From the NCBI RefSeq assembly GCF_027622855.1, contig NZ_JAPZVR010000002.1, positions 452,681 through 516,680 on the forward strand: a stretch of DNA of 64,000 nt, written 5' to 3'. A program made the translations under genes and the position numbers. A model generated the notes under the pieces. The model was not told the DNA's origin, searched no databases, and worked only from the letters and a program-made list of their open reading frames with translations. Positions 1 to 9,196 of the stretch are shown here, piece by piece (positions within the stretch are counted from its first letter, which is position 1; each line of letters starts with the position of its first letter). This DNA comes from Glycomyces algeriensis. GTDB lineage: Bacteria > Actinomycetota > Actinomycetes > Mycobacteriales > Micromonosporaceae.

Positions 1-46
1 CACCAACTGGACGCTGAGCGGCAACGGATCGCGGAACATCTGCTGA
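1..46 (+). CDS. C-terminal fragment of an unidentified protein
   Basis: Only the last 14 codons lie in the window, in the frame beginning at base 2 and ending at the TGA at 44-46 (tail TNWTLSGNGSRNIC). This frame was chosen because nearly every third base is G or C, as in the neighbouring genes; the other forward frames show no such bias or stop almost at once. A strong hairpin follows 12 bases later, as expected at a gene end. The family cannot be told from so little sequence. Confidence 0.4.
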   Translation, partial: TNWTLSGNGSRNIC

Positions 47-58
47 CGCTCAACGCAG

Positions 59-90
59 AGCAGGGCCGGAGCGGCTGCTCCGGCCCTGCT
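59..90. terminator. Bidirectional hairpin terminator
   Basis: A perfect 14 bp stem (AGCAGGGCCGGAGC and its complement) closes a 4-base GGCT loop. It lies between the end of the leftmost gene and the end of the convergent glucokinase gene, so it can serve both. No U-tract follows, which is usual in actinomycetes. Confidence 0.75.
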
Positions 91-105
91 GCGCGTTTAG
101 TGTCC

Positions 106-1065
106 TTAGGGGACGATCTCGCGGTGGCGGGCGAGGTCGGACGCGCCGATGACGCCGGCCTTGGAGCCGAGTTCGGCGGCGCGGACCTCGGCGACCGGGA
201 TGCGGTCGCGGCTGGCCAGGGCCTCCTTGTAGTGCTTGCGGATCGGGTCGAGGAGCAGGTCGCCCGCGTCCACGACGCCGCCGGCGATGAGGATGACGCC
301 GGGGTCGATGAGGTTGACCATGTCCGCGGCGGAGTTGCCGAGGTAGAAGCCGATGAAGTCGAAGGCGCCCAAGGCGACCTCGTCGCCCTGGCGGGCGGCC
401 TCGGTGACCTGGCGGCCGGTGATCGACTCGGGGTCGCCGCCGGCGAGTTTGAGGAGGACCGCGGCCTTCTCGGGGTGCTCGGCGGCGCCCTCCTGGGCGG
501 CCCGGGTCAGGGCCCGGCCGGAGGCGTACTGCTCGAGGCAGCCGGTGCGCCCGCAGCCGCATTCGCGGCCGCCGGGCATCACGGAGCGGATGTGGCCGAT
601 CTCGGCCGCGACGCCGTTGGTGCCGCGCAGGAGGTTGTCCTTGACGACGATGCCGCCGCCCACGCCGGTGCCGATCGTGTAGAGCACGGAGGAGCGGTGG
701 CGCTTGGCGGCGCCGTACTTGTGCTCGCCCCAGATCGCGACGTTGGCGTCGTTCTCGACGACGACGGGGAGGTCGATGGCCGCGGCGACCTTGTCGCGCA
801 GCGGCTCGTCCTTCCAGGAGAGGTTGGGGGCGAGCATCACGGTGGAGCGGTCGGAGGAGATCCAGCCCGCCGCGCCGATGCCGACGGCTTCGACCTCGCG
901 GCCGGCTCGCAGCTCGTCGACGACTTCCTTGACGGCTTGGATGACGCCGGAGGTGTCGTCCGCTGGGGTGGGGCGCCGGGACGTGGCGAGGACGTTGCCG
1001 TCCTCGTCGACGAGGCCGCCGCCGACTTTGGTGCCCCCGATGTCGACCCCGATAGTCAGACTCAC
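106..1065 (-). CDS. glkA: ROK-family glucokinase
   Basis: Predicted cytoplasmic sugar kinase that phosphorylates glucose to glucose-6-phosphate, using ATP or possibly polyphosphate. The 319 residues are the normal ROK length. The phosphate-binding DIGGTK motif is at 8-13, the catalytic Asp at 106 in ENDAN, and the ROK zinc site is formed by EIGH (His158) and the cysteines of CGCGRTGC at 169-176. No N-terminal helix-turn-helix is present, so it is an enzyme rather than a ROK repressor. The GTG start is preceded by GGAGGG at a normal distance. It is divergent from an acyl-CoA synthetase gene. In streptomycetes the orthologue GlkA also takes part in carbon catabolite repression; that role here is inference. 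Confidence 0.93.
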   Translation of the reverse strand: MSLTIGVDIGGTKVGGGLVDEDGNVLATSRRPTPADDTSGVIQAVKEVVDELRAGREVEAVGIGAAGWISSDRSTVMLAPNLSWKDEPLRDKVAAAIDLPVVVENDANVAIWGEHKYGAAKRHRSSVLYTIGTGVGGGIVVKDNLLRGTNGVAAEIGHIRSVMPGGRECGCGRTGCLEQYASGRALTRAAQEGAAEHPEKAAVLLKLAGGDPESITGRQVTEAARQGDEVALGAFDFIGFYLGNSAADMVNLIDPGVILIAGGVVDAGDLLLDPIRKHYKEALASRDRIPVAEVRAAELGSKAGVIGASDLARHREIVP

Positions 1066-1394
1066 TGCTGTACCCTCCAGCGGTTCACGGTTGAGGCGTG
1101 GGATGCCGCGCGACGCTGCGGGCCACCGAGGACTTTACAGCGCGATGACCTGGAGATGAAATCGGCCGTTCCGTCCCACTCGGCGAAGGTATCACCGGCC
1201 GCGAGGGGAAAGGGTCGCTTGAGTGACAGTCCCGCAACGTGCGTTCGACGGTCCCGCCCCTGCTCCGCTAAGCTGCCCTTAGCATCATGGTCTGCCTCAC
1301 AGTCCCTCTTCCATCGGAAGTTGACCCACCGGTAACATGAGCTGTGAGCCACTTTACAAAGCCGTGAACATGGCGTCTTGAACGGAGCCTTTCC
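1066..1394. other. Divergent intergenic region (glkA / fadD)
   Basis: This 329-base gap holds the promoters of two divergent genes. I see an inverted repeat GCTAAG-N5-CTTAGC at 1267-1283, which could bind a regulator, and a TTGACC hexamer at 1321-1326 without a convincing -10 at 17 bases. No coding frame with normal codon bias was found. Confidence 0.5.
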
Positions 1395-3203
1395 ATGCGC
1401 GAGTTCGCCGTCCCCCCCGTGGTGACTGTGCCCGACGAAGACAACACCCTCTCCGCGCTGTGGGACGCGGCCGAGAACCACCCCGCCTCGATCCTCTTCA
1501 TGCGCACCTTCGACGACGGCGCCACCTGGCAGGACGTCACCTCCGTCGAGTTCCGCGAGCAGGTCGTCGCCGCCGCCAAGGGCCTGGCCGCCGCCGGGAT
1601 CCAGCCCGGCGACCGGGTCGCCCTCATGTCGGCCACCCGCTACGAGTGGACACTCCTCGACTACGCGATCTGGGCCGCCGGCGCCGTCACCGTCACCATC
1701 TACGAGACCTCCTCCGCCGACCAGGCCAAATTCATCCTCGAGGACTCCGGCGCCGTCGCCGTGATCGTCGAGGACGCCGAGATGACCGCGATGGTCGAAG
1801 GCCTCGGCACCCAGGTCAAGCACGTGTGGACCATCGACGGCGGGGCGCTCGACGCCCTTGGCGCACTCGGCGCCGACGCCGGTATCGACATCGAGGAGCG
1901 CCGCACCTCCCGCAAGGCCGACGACCTGTGCACGATCGTCTACACCTCGGGCACCACCGGCCGCCCCAAGGGCTGCATGCTCACCCACCGCAACCTCCTG
2001 GCGGACATCCGCAACGTCATCCCCGAGGTGCCCGGCGTCCTCTACGACGGCGCGCGCATGCTGCTCTTCCTCTCTCTCGCCCACGTGCTCGCCCGCATCC
2101 TGCAGCTCGCCGGCATGGAATCGCGCACCACCATCGCCCACGCCGACCGCACCAAGCTCACCGCGGTCATGCCCGTGGTCAAGCCGACCACCCTGCTCGC
2201 CATCCCCCGCGTGTTCGAGAAGGTCTACGCCGGGGCGTACCAGAAGGCCGTCGACGGCGGCAAGGGCCACCTCTTCGAGAAGGCCACCGCCTGCGCCAAG
2301 GAGTACAGCCGCGCCCTCGACAAGCCCGGCGGGCCCGGCCTGGGCCTCAAGCTCCGCCACAAGCTGTGGGACGTGCTCGTCTACACCAAGATCCGGGCCG
2401 CCATCGGCGGCGAGTGCCGCACCGCGGTCTCCGGCGGCGCCGCCCTCGGCCCCGAGCTCGGCCACTTCTTCCGCGGCGTCGGCGTCACCATCTACGAGGG
2501 CTACGGCCTCACCGAGACCTCCCCCGTGCTCTCGCTCAACCTCGAGACCGCCATCAAGGTCGGCTCCATCGGCCGCCCCACCCCCGGCACCGCCCTCCGG
2601 GTCGCCGACGACGGCGAACTCCAGGCCAAGGGCCCGCAGGTCTTCCCCGGGTACTGGAACAACGACGCCGCCACCGCCGAGGTCCTCGACGCCGACGGCT
2701 GGTTCTCCACCGGCGACATCGCCGAGATCGACGACGACGGGTACGTCACCATCACCGGCCGCAAGAAGGACATCATCGTCACCGCGGGCGGCAAGAACGT
2801 CGCCCCCGGACCGCTCGAGAAGATCCTCGACGCCCACCCGCTCATCGCGTACGCCATGGTCGTGGGCGAGGGCCGCCCCTACATCGGCTGCCTCATCTCC
2901 CTCGACGGCGAGATGGTCCGCGACTGGCTCTCGCGCCACGACAAGGACCCGCAGACGCCCATCAGCGACCTCACCGACGACCCCGAGCTGCGCGCCGAGC
3001 TCCAGGCGAAGGTCGACGAGGCCAACCTGACCGTCTCCCGGGCCGAGCAGATCAAGCAGTTCCGGGTCATGCCGGTCGAACTCACCGAGGACGCCGGGGA
3101 AATCACCCCGTCGGTCAAGGTCAAACGACACGTCGTCATGGAAAAATACTCAAGCGAGATCAACGCGCTCTACGACACGGCGAAGGCGCAACGAAACGAG
3201 TAA
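1395..3203 (+). CDS. fadD: Long-chain fatty-acid--CoA ligase (AMP-binding)
   Basis: Cytoplasmic or membrane-associated enzyme that activates long-chain fatty acids with ATP and CoA through an acyl-adenylate. The 602-residue length matches the FadD15-like branch. The adenylate-forming P-loop YTSGTTGRPKG is at 183-193, the acyl-binding GYGLTE motif near 380, and the hinge/lysine region of the C-terminal subdomain (GRKKDIIVTAGGKNV) near 465-485. The ATG follows a GGAG ribosome site. It ends 13 bases before a sensor kinase gene, so the three genes fadD, kinase and response regulator may be co-transcribed. The fatty acid specificity cannot be read from the sequence. Confidence 0.93.
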   Translation: MREFAVPPVVTVPDEDNTLSALWDAAENHPASILFMRTFDDGATWQDVTSVEFREQVVAAAKGLAAAGIQPGDRVALMSATRYEWTLLDYAIWAAGAVTVTIYETSSADQAKFILEDSGAVAVIVEDAEMTAMVEGLGTQVKHVWTIDGGALDALGALGADAGIDIEERRTSRKADDLCTIVYTSGTTGRPKGCMLTHRNLLADIRNVIPEVPGVLYDGARMLLFLSLAHVLARILQLAGMESRTTIAHADRTKLTAVMPVVKPTTLLAIPRVFEKVYAGAYQKAVDGGKGHLFEKATACAKEYSRALDKPGGPGLGLKLRHKLWDVLVYTKIRAAIGGECRTAVSGGAALGPELGHFFRGVGVTIYEGYGLTETSPVLSLNLETAIKVGSIGRPTPGTALRVADDGELQAKGPQVFPGYWNNDAATAEVLDADGWFSTGDIAEIDDDGYVTITGRKKDIIVTAGGKNVAPGPLEKILDAHPLIAYAMVVGEGRPYIGCLISLDGEMVRDWLSRHDKDPQTPISDLTDDPELRAELQAKVDEANLTVSRAEQIKQFRVMPVELTEDAGEITPSVKVKRHVVMEKYSSEINALYDTAKAQRNE

Positions 3204-3216
3204 GCGAGGTGCCCGT

Positions 3217-4962
3217 ATGGGCGATGAGGCGGTGCTGGAGCGCCAGTGGCGACTGCCCGCCGTCGCGCTGCGGGGCGTGCTGTTCGCGCTGGTCGCGGTC
3301 TTCGGATGGGCCTCTCAAGGGCTCGCCGACGCCTTGACGTGGTGCGGCATCCTCGCCCTCGCGGCGCTGCCCGGCGTGGTCCTCCCCCGGCACCGGCTCC
3401 TGGCACCCGCTGGGCAGGTCGCCGAGGTCGCCGTCGTCGTGCTCGGCACGCTCGCCACGGACGGCCTCCCCGCCTGGATGCTGCCCTACCTCATCGCGCC
3501 GTTCGCCACGGCCGCGTTCGACGCCGCCGACCAGACCGGCGACGACCGGTACAGCCGCATGCGCGCCTGGGGCCCGCCCGTGCTCGTCGCCGTCGCCGCC
3601 GTCGGCCTCATCGCCCAGACACCGCGCATCTCCGCCTACGACCGCGGCACCTACGTGACGACCGTGGCCGTGGCGCTCGCCTTCGGGCTCGCCTCCGCCG
3701 TCGGCGCCTGGTGGCTGCGCCGCTCCCGCTCCTCCGACCTGCACCACTCGCAGCTGCCGTACGCCGAGGCCGCGGCCCTGCTCACCCAGTTGCGCGTCGT
3801 CGCCCGCCAACTCCCCGGCTCCACACTGGACCCTGGCGGGATCGCCACCGAGATCGTCGACACCGCCTCCCGCATCCCCGGCGTGGCCCGCGCCGCCGTG
3901 CTCTCCGCGGCCTCCGGCCGGCGCCTGGTCGTGCTCGCCCAGCACGCCGAGGAACGCGTCGACTGGGAGACCTCCCCGCAGCTCAACTCGCTCCTCGCCG
4001 ACGCCTGGGCCGGCCAGAAACCGCAGGCCGGACAGGTACCGCTGTCGCGTTCCACCCAAGGGCCCGTGGCGTCCCTGGTGATCCCGCTCGTCGCCGAAGG
4101 CCGCACCGTCGGACTCGTCGCGATCGAGTCCGACGACCCCGCCGCGTTCGGCCCCGAGGCCATCACCGCCGCCGAGGACCGCACCAAGGGCGCGGCCCTG
4201 CGCCTGGAGACCGCGCTCCTGTTCGAGGACGTGCGGTCCATGGCGACCACAGAGGAGCGCCAGCGCCTCGCCCGCGAGATCCACGACGGCATCGCCCAGG
4301 AGCTGGCGATGCTCGGCTACGGCATCGACAACGCCATGGCGATCCTGCCGCCCGAGGCCGGGGAGGCGAAGGGCGAGCTGGAGGACCTGCGATCCGAGGT
4401 GACGCGGCTCGTGACCGAGCTGCGGTTCTCCCTGTTCGAACTGCGGTCGAACGTCGACCGTCAGGGCGGGCTGGCATCGGCGATTGCGGACTATGCTCGT
4501 ACTGTGGGCGCTTCCGCCGGCCTCAGGGTGCACTTGTCGCTCGACGAGGGCGGGGCGAGGCTCCCCGCGAGTACCGAGGCCGAGCTGCTGCGGATCGCGC
4601 AGGAGGCGATCACGAACGCCCGCAAGCACGCCCGGGCCGAGAATCTGTGGGTGACGTGCGAGGTCGACCCGCCTTACACGCGCATCGAGGTGACCGACGA
4701 CGGCCAGGGCCTCTCCGGTGAGGCCTCGGAGGGGCGGTACGGGCTGGCGATCATGAGCGAGCGGGCGGAGCGGATCCGCGGATCACTGGAGATCCGGCCG
4801 CACCAGCCGCACGGGACGACGGTGGCCGTGGTGCTCAACGCGGGCGCGCGCCCCACGCCCCGGGCCGAGACGCCCCGCCCGGGCTCGGCGGCCTGGGCGG
4901 CCGCCGACCGCACTTCGAGAACTGAACAGCAGGCCCGACGGCCCGACCGCGACAAGAACTGA
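3217..4962 (+). CDS. Membrane sensor histidine kinase (NarL/LuxR type, GAF domain)
   Basis: Sensor of a two-component system. Residues 12-168 form about five hydrophobic segments, followed by a GAF-like domain at about 185-335. A HisKA_3 dimerisation domain has the phospho-acceptor His356 in LAREIHDGIAQE, and a HATPase_c domain follows with an N-box near 465 (AITNARKHA) and glycine boxes near 490-515. The C-terminal 40 residues are Ala/Arg-rich and probably disordered. The ATG has a GAGGTG ribosome site. The cognate response regulator starts 53 bases downstream. The signal is unknown; the membrane-embedded input region suggests a membrane or small-molecule cue, which is inference. Confidence 0.9.
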   Translation: MGDEAVLERQWRLPAVALRGVLFALVAVFGWASQGLADALTWCGILALAALPGVVLPRHRLLAPAGQVAEVAVVVLGTLATDGLPAWMLPYLIAPFATAAFDAADQTGDDRYSRMRAWGPPVLVAVAAVGLIAQTPRISAYDRGTYVTTVAVALAFGLASAVGAWWLRRSRSSDLHHSQLPYAEAAALLTQLRVVARQLPGSTLDPGGIATEIVDTASRIPGVARAAVLSAASGRRLVVLAQHAEERVDWETSPQLNSLLADAWAGQKPQAGQVPLSRSTQGPVASLVIPLVAEGRTVGLVAIESDDPAAFGPEAITAAEDRTKGAALRLETALLFEDVRSMATTEERQRLAREIHDGIAQELAMLGYGIDNAMAILPPEAGEAKGELEDLRSEVTRLVTELRFSLFELRSNVDRQGGLASAIADYARTVGASAGLRVHLSLDEGGARLPASTEAELLRIAQEAITNARKHARAENLWVTCEVDPPYTRIEVTDDGQGLSGEASEGRYGLAIMSERAERIRGSLEIRPHQPHGTTVAVVLNAGARPTPRAETPRPGSAAWAAADRTSRTEQQARRPDRDKN

Positions 4963-4980
4963 AGGCTTGCGAGCCGGTTC
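4961..4980 (+). repeat. Intergenic hairpin repeat, copy 1 (GAAGGCTTGCGAGCC type)
   Basis: Lies in the 53-base gap between the histidine kinase and its response regulator. The core GGC-TTGCGA-GCC can fold, with outer pairing of GAAC to GGTTC. Its core CTTGCGAGCCG is shared with sites at 9292-9313 and 56626-56656, and a diverged copy lies at 36464-36480. Function unknown. Confidence 0.5.
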
Positions 4981-5015
4981 GAGTGGCCGTGGCAGCCAAT
5001 GAGGAGAGAGACGAC

Positions 5016-5687
5016 ATGAACGCTGAGGCGCAGGAGACGACCGGTCAGACGACCGTGCTCATCGTCGACGACCACGACCTGATCCGCAAGGGTCTCCGGC
5101 ATGCCTTCGACCGCGACCCGGAGTTCGAGGTGGTCGGCGAGGCCGACACGGCCGCGGACGCGCTGCGGCACGCCGCTTCCCTCATGCCCTCCGTGGTCAT
5201 CATGGACCTGCGCCTGCCCGACGGCTCGGGCCTGGACGCGACGCGCAAGCTCCGCAAGGCGCACCCGAACATGGGGATCGTGGTGCTGACGATGTACGCG
5301 GGCGACGACCAGCTCTTCGGCGCTCTGGACGCGGGCGCTTCGGCGTTCGTGCCGAAGTCGGCCCCGGCGAACGACGTGGTCTCGGCGGCGCGGCACGCGG
5401 CGGCGAACCCGACGGCGTTCAGCGCCGCGGACCTGGCCGAGGCGATGCAGCGGCGGCTGACCCCCACGGGCCCGCAGCTCTCGCCGCGCGAGTCGCAGGT
5501 GCTGAAGCTCCTCGCCGACGGCCTGTCGGTGGCGGGTATCGCGAAGCAGCTGTACGTCTCGGAGTCGACGGCGAAGACGCACATCTCGAAGCTCTACGAG
5601 AAGCTCGGCGCGGGCAACCGCGCCCAGGCCCTCATGACCGCCCTGAAGCTCGGCCTCCTCGAAGCCCCCGACCAGCCGAAGTTCTGA
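5016..5687 (+). CDS. LuxR-family response regulator
   Basis: DNA-binding output protein of the two-component pair with the kinase just upstream. The receiver domain (about 14-130) has the acidic pocket Asp18/Asp19, the phosphorylation site Asp64 in VIMDLRLPDG, Thr92 and Lys114. The C-terminal LuxR helix-turn-helix (about 152-215) begins with LSPRESQVLKLLADG. The start was set at the ATG at 5016 because GAGGAGAG lies just upstream; an in-frame GTG at 4983 has no such site. Length is 223 residues, normal for the family. Targets are unknown. Confidence 0.93.
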   Translation: MNAEAQETTGQTTVLIVDDHDLIRKGLRHAFDRDPEFEVVGEADTAADALRHAASLMPSVVIMDLRLPDGSGLDATRKLRKAHPNMGIVVLTMYAGDDQLFGALDAGASAFVPKSAPANDVVSAARHAAANPTAFSAADLAEAMQRRLTPTGPQLSPRESQVLKLLADGLSVAGIAKQLYVSESTAKTHISKLYEKLGAGNRAQALMTALKLGLLEAPDQPKF

Positions 5688-5727
5688 GCGGGGCGGCCGC
5701 CCCGGCCGCTCCCCCGATCACCACTCC

Positions 5728-5751
5728 CGGGCGGCTCCTGCGAGCCGCCCG
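5728..5751. terminator. Hairpin terminator after the response regulator
   Basis: A perfect 10 bp stem CGGGCGGCTC/GAGCCGCCCG closes a CTGC loop and is followed by CTTCTC. A second GC-rich foldback, GAGCGG...CCGCTC, overlaps the stop codon at 5686-5711. The gap up to 5953 is otherwise without visible features; it separates convergent genes. Confidence 0.7.
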
Positions 5752-5953
5752 CTTCTCGCCGTCCGCACTTCCCCGCCCACGAACTGAGGCGCACCTTGCT
5801 GACCTGCGACGACGCCGGGATGTCGGACCCTTGTGGGAGCATCGTCCTTTTCGGTTGGTCGGAGGTGGATGCGGGTGGGAAGGGGCATGCCCTACGCCGC
5901 CGGCGGCCACGCCGCGACAGCGGTCGGAGCCGCCCCGGCCGCACCCGCTCGGC

Positions 5954-7093
5954 TCAGACCGTCTCGCCGTAGAGCATGCCCTCGAGCCTGCCGGCCTGGC
6001 GGTCCCAGGTCCATTCGCTCAGGGCCCATTCGCGACTGGCCTCGCCGAGTTTTCGCGCCAGCGAAGGATCGGCGAGGACCTGCGCGAGCCGGAACGTGAT
6101 CTCGCCGAGGTCGCGGCCGTCGACCACCCACCCGGACTGGTCGTGCAGCACCGTGTCCGGCGCGCCGCCCGAGTCGCCGGCGATCACCGGCAGGCCGCAC
6201 GCGGCCGCCTCCAGGAACACCGCGCCGAGCCCCTCCACGTCGAGGCCGCGGCGGCGCGTGCGGCACGGCATCGCGAACACGTCCCCGGCCGCGAAGTGCG
6301 CGGCCAGCTCGTGCTCGGGCACACCGCCGGTGAAGACCACCTGCTCCCCCACGCCGTGCATCCGCGCGAGCGCGCGCAGCCGCGCCTCGTACGGGCCCTG
6401 GCCGACGATGAGGAGCCGCACGTCCGCGCCCACCTGCTCGCGCACATGCGGCAGCGCCGCGATGAGCATGTCCTGGCCCTTGCGCGGCACGAGCCGCGAG
6501 ACGCACACGATCACCGGCAAACCCTGGAGGCCGTGCCGTTCGCGCACCGGTGAGCCGTCCACGCCGGGGTGGAACGTCTCGGTGTCGATGCCGAACGTCA
6601 ACTGCTCCAGCCGGGTCAGGTGCCCGGCGACCGGCGCGATGCGCCGGTGCGTGTAGTCCCCCAGGTAGGTCATGACGTCGAGCGATCCGGCGATGCGCCG
6701 CAGGGCGCCGCGCGTGCCGGGCATCATCGCCCAGCCGACCTCGTGCCCGTGGGTGAGGGCGATCGCGCGCTCGATGCCGGTGTCGTGCTTGAGACCCGCC
6801 GCGAGCAGGCCGAGAGGGGCGGCGGCGCCGAACCAGACGCGGTCGCAGCGGTGCTCGCGGGCGACGGCGGTGACGGCGCGGGCGACCCGGGGGGTGGGCA
6901 CGAGCATCGCGCTGCGGTCGCGCACCACGGTGAAGGGCTGGACGGCGTCGAACTCAGCCCAGCCGGGCGAGGTCGAGGTGTAGACCACCAGGTCGTCGGA
7001 GGGCAGCCGCAAAGCCATGCCGTGCACAAAGGTCTGTATGCCGCCCCGGCGGGGCGGGAAGTCGTTCGTCACCAGCAGCGTCCGGCTCATCAT
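5954..7093 (-). CDS. pimB: GT4 mannosyltransferase, PimB-like
   Basis: Predicted GDP-mannose-dependent phosphatidyl-myo-inositol monomannoside alpha-mannosyltransferase, which adds the second mannose in PIM/lipomannan synthesis on the cytoplasmic face of the membrane. The 379 residues match the family. The N-terminal LVTNDFPPRRGGIQ (7-20) is characteristic of PimB' enzymes. The donor-site residues are in SRLVPRKGQ (199-207) and the GT4 motif E287-x7-E295 in EGLGAVFLEAAACGLPVIAGDSGG-like sequence. The start ATG (an alternative ATG is the next codon) follows AGGGGG. It is divergent from the NYN-domain gene. A closely related hexosyltransferase activity cannot be excluded by sequence alone. Confidence 0.88.
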   Translation of the reverse strand: MMSRTLLVTNDFPPRRGGIQTFVHGMALRLPSDDLVVYTSTSPGWAEFDAVQPFTVVRDRSAMLVPTPRVARAVTAVAREHRCDRVWFGAAAPLGLLAAGLKHDTGIERAIALTHGHEVGWAMMPGTRGALRRIAGSLDVMTYLGDYTHRRIAPVAGHLTRLEQLTFGIDTETFHPGVDGSPVRERHGLQGLPVIVCVSRLVPRKGQDMLIAALPHVREQVGADVRLLIVGQGPYEARLRALARMHGVGEQVVFTGGVPEHELAAHFAAGDVFAMPCRTRRRGLDVEGLGAVFLEAAACGLPVIAGDSGGAPDTVLHDQSGWVVDGRDLGEITFRLAQVLADPSLARKLGEASREWALSEWTWDRQAGRLEGMLYGETV

Positions 7094-7218
7094 GACCCCC
7101 TACATGATCCGACCAGTCTGACACGCGGGCCCGGACGTGCGCTGCGATCCGCATGACCGGGGGTGAAGACCTGCGGTCGGCAGTCCCCGCATGTGACGGC
7201 GGTGGCACACTGGTGCCT

Positions 7219-8649
7219 ATGTTGAGCGGCCAGGAAAGCGGCGACGAAGGCCCTGAACCGACGGCCTCCGGAGACGGGGGCGGTGCGGACGGGGCGTCCG
7301 AAGAGGACCCCGCCGAACCGGGGGCCGGGCCGTCCGGCGGTGCCGCAGCGGACGGTGACGGACCGGCGGTGTTCCTCACGGAACCGGTGCGGCGCAGGGC
7401 CGTCGAGATCGCCGCGGTCGCCATGCCGGGGCTCGGCCAGGGGAAGGTCCCGGCCCGGCTCCGACGCTTTCTCAAGTTCAGTCCGGTCAAGCGGGCGAAG
7501 CTCGCGAAGCCCGAGCTCGTGGTCGCACTCGCCGCCGACGCCGCGTTCCGCGAAGGGCTCGCCGAGGTGCTCACCGCGACCGATTCGCCGCTGATCGCGG
7601 CCATCGCCACCGGCGGGGAGGTCTCGCCGATGGCCGATCCGGCCGAGGTCGCCGCGCTCGCCTACTTGATCCGGCCCGAGGGCTGGCGCGACCTCATCGC
7701 GACCGCGACCCAGGCCGTGGCCGAGGCCCCGGAGGCCCCGGCCGTCGAGACCGGCGCCGAAGTCGACGCGAAGCGGTTGGCGTCGTTGGAGAAGGAGATC
7801 GGGAAGCTCCGCGCGGCGCTCGCCGAGCAGCGGTCGGCCGCCGCGGTCCTGCAGGAGGAGCTGCGGCGGGCCCGCCGCGAACTGAAGGAGGCCGAGGACC
7901 GGGCCGCCAAGGCCGCCGGGGACCTCGCCGCCGAACGGGGCCGGCTCAAGCACCTCGACACCGAGCGCCGGTCCGAGCGCCGCCGCATCGAGGCGGAGGT
8001 CGAATCGTTGAAGGCGCAGCTCGAACGCGTCCGCAAGGCCGACAGGGAGCACGAGCGGCTCACCTCGGCCCGGCTGTGGCTGCTCCTGGAGACGCTCTCG
8101 GGCACGGCCACGGGCCTGCGCCGCGAGCTCGGCCTCGAACCGGTCGTGGAGCGGCCCGCGGACTACATCGCCGACGAGCTCTGCGACGAACCCGAGGAGC
8201 GCACCGCCGAGGGCTCGCGGGGCCTCGACCAGACCGACCCGCAGCGCCTCGACCACCTCTTGTCGCTGCCGAACCCGCACCTCATCGTCGACGGCTACAA
8301 CGTGACGATCTCGGCCTGGGGCGAGACGCTGACGCTCGAGCAGCAGCGCAACCGGCTCGTGCAGGGTCTGGGAGCGGTCGCGGCGCAGACGAACGCCGAG
8401 ATCACCGTGGTCTTCGACGGGGCCGACGCGATCTTCGGCGCCAAGCCGAACGCCCGGGGTGTGCGGGTCCTGTTCAGCGCCAAAGGGCAGATCGCCGACG
8501 ACGTGGTGGTCGAACTTGCGCGGGTCGAGCCCGAGGGCCGGCCGGTCGTCGTCGTCTCCTCCGACCAGGAGGTCGCCACGCGGGTCCGGCGCGAGGGCGC
8601 CTACCCGGTGCCGTCGCCGCTGCTCGTCCGCTGGCTGCAGCGGAGCTGA
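7219..8649 (+). CDS. NYN-domain (PIN-like) putative RNA-binding nuclease
   Basis: Probable cytoplasmic RNA-acting protein. A low-complexity acidic N-terminus (1-45) is followed by a globular region, a long coiled coil rich in Glu, Lys and Ala at about 183-282, and a C-terminal YacP-like NYN domain. That domain has the conserved acidic residues of LIVDGYNV (Asp358) and VFDGAD (about 399) and a final VSSDQEVATRV stretch. ATG 7219 was chosen rather than an in-frame ATG at 7153, because CACACT at 7206-7211 places a transcription start right at this codon (leaderless pattern). The family is conserved in actinobacteria but its substrate is not established; nuclease activity is inference from the PIN-like fold. 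Confidence 0.85.
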   Translation: MLSGQESGDEGPEPTASGDGGGADGASEEDPAEPGAGPSGGAAADGDGPAVFLTEPVRRRAVEIAAVAMPGLGQGKVPARLRRFLKFSPVKRAKLAKPELVVALAADAAFREGLAEVLTATDSPLIAAIATGGEVSPMADPAEVAALAYLIRPEGWRDLIATATQAVAEAPEAPAVETGAEVDAKRLASLEKEIGKLRAALAEQRSAAAVLQEELRRARRELKEAEDRAAKAAGDLAAERGRLKHLDTERRSERRRIEAEVESLKAQLERVRKADREHERLTSARLWLLLETLSGTATGLRRELGLEPVVERPADYIADELCDEPEERTAEGSRGLDQTDPQRLDHLLSLPNPHLIVDGYNVTISAWGETLTLEQQRNRLVQGLGAVAAQTNAEITVVFDGADAIFGAKPNARGVRVLFSAKGQIADDVVVELARVEPEGRPVVVVSSDQEVATRVRREGAYPVPSPLLVRWLQRS

Positions 8650-8664
8650 CGCTCGCGGAGCGAC

Positions 8665-8680
8665 CCGGGCTCACGCCCGG
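8665..8680. terminator. Short hairpin between convergent genes
   Basis: CCGGGC-TCAC-GCCCGG, a 6 bp stem overlapping the stop of the RDD gene and lying 16 bases after the NYN gene. Weak candidate for a shared terminator. Confidence 0.35.
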
Positions 8681-9105
8681 CGCGGTGGCACTTTCAGCAT
8701 CACCGAGCCGGCGGCGAGGTCGTGCAGGCCTCGGTGGTACGGGTGGGCCAGCGCCGTCAGGGCCGGGAGCAGGAGCGAGAGCAGCACCGCGCGGACCAGG
8801 GAGCGCAGGAGGCCGATCGGGCCGCCGTGGTCGGCCGAGACGCACGCGATGCGCATGAGCCACATGCCGAGGGTCTGGGTGCCGAAGGCGAGCAGGGCGG
8901 TGCAGTAGGCGGCGAAGAGCAGTGCTCGCAGGAGCGCCTGGCCGAAGGGGTCGGCGGTGACGAGGTCGAGCCAGCTGAGGCCGATCGCCAGGACCGTGCA
9001 GGCCATCCAGTCGATGAAGAGTGCGACGAACCGCGCACCGAGGGTCGCCAGATCCTGGCCGGAGCCGGTGGTTTGGGGGGTGTTCGCACCGCGTTCGCTC
9101 GTCAT
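8671..9105 (-). CDS. RDD-family membrane protein
   Basis: A 144-residue integral membrane protein with three or four hydrophobic segments (about 24-48, 52-75, 100-120). The RDD signature is in slightly altered form, ARFVALFIDW near 24-33, and the typical second block GTQTLGMWLMRI lies near 75-86. RDD proteins have been linked to transport in some bacteria, but this branch has no assigned role. It sits divergently next to glnA, an arrangement that also occurs in mycobacteria. The ATG has no strong ribosome site, so the start is the least certain part. Confidence 0.85.
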   Translation of the reverse strand: MTSERGANTPQTTGSGQDLATLGARFVALFIDWMACTVLAIGLSWLDLVTADPFGQALLRALLFAAYCTALLAFGTQTLGMWLMRIACVSADHGGPIGLLRSLVRAVLLSLLLPALTALAHPYHRGLHDLAAGSVMLKVPPRRA

Positions 9106-9196
9106 GGCGCGAGTCTACGGGTCGGCCCGAAAGATGGCTTGTGCACCGCCCTGAGCAGTGGTTTCGGTCAATGTAGAACAGACTCGAACAACGCAA

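Noticed and set aside
5686-5711. Separate regulatory palindrome around GGGGCGGCCGCCCC
   Set aside because: It overlaps the response-regulator stop and is followed by another hairpin; most simply part of the terminator region.
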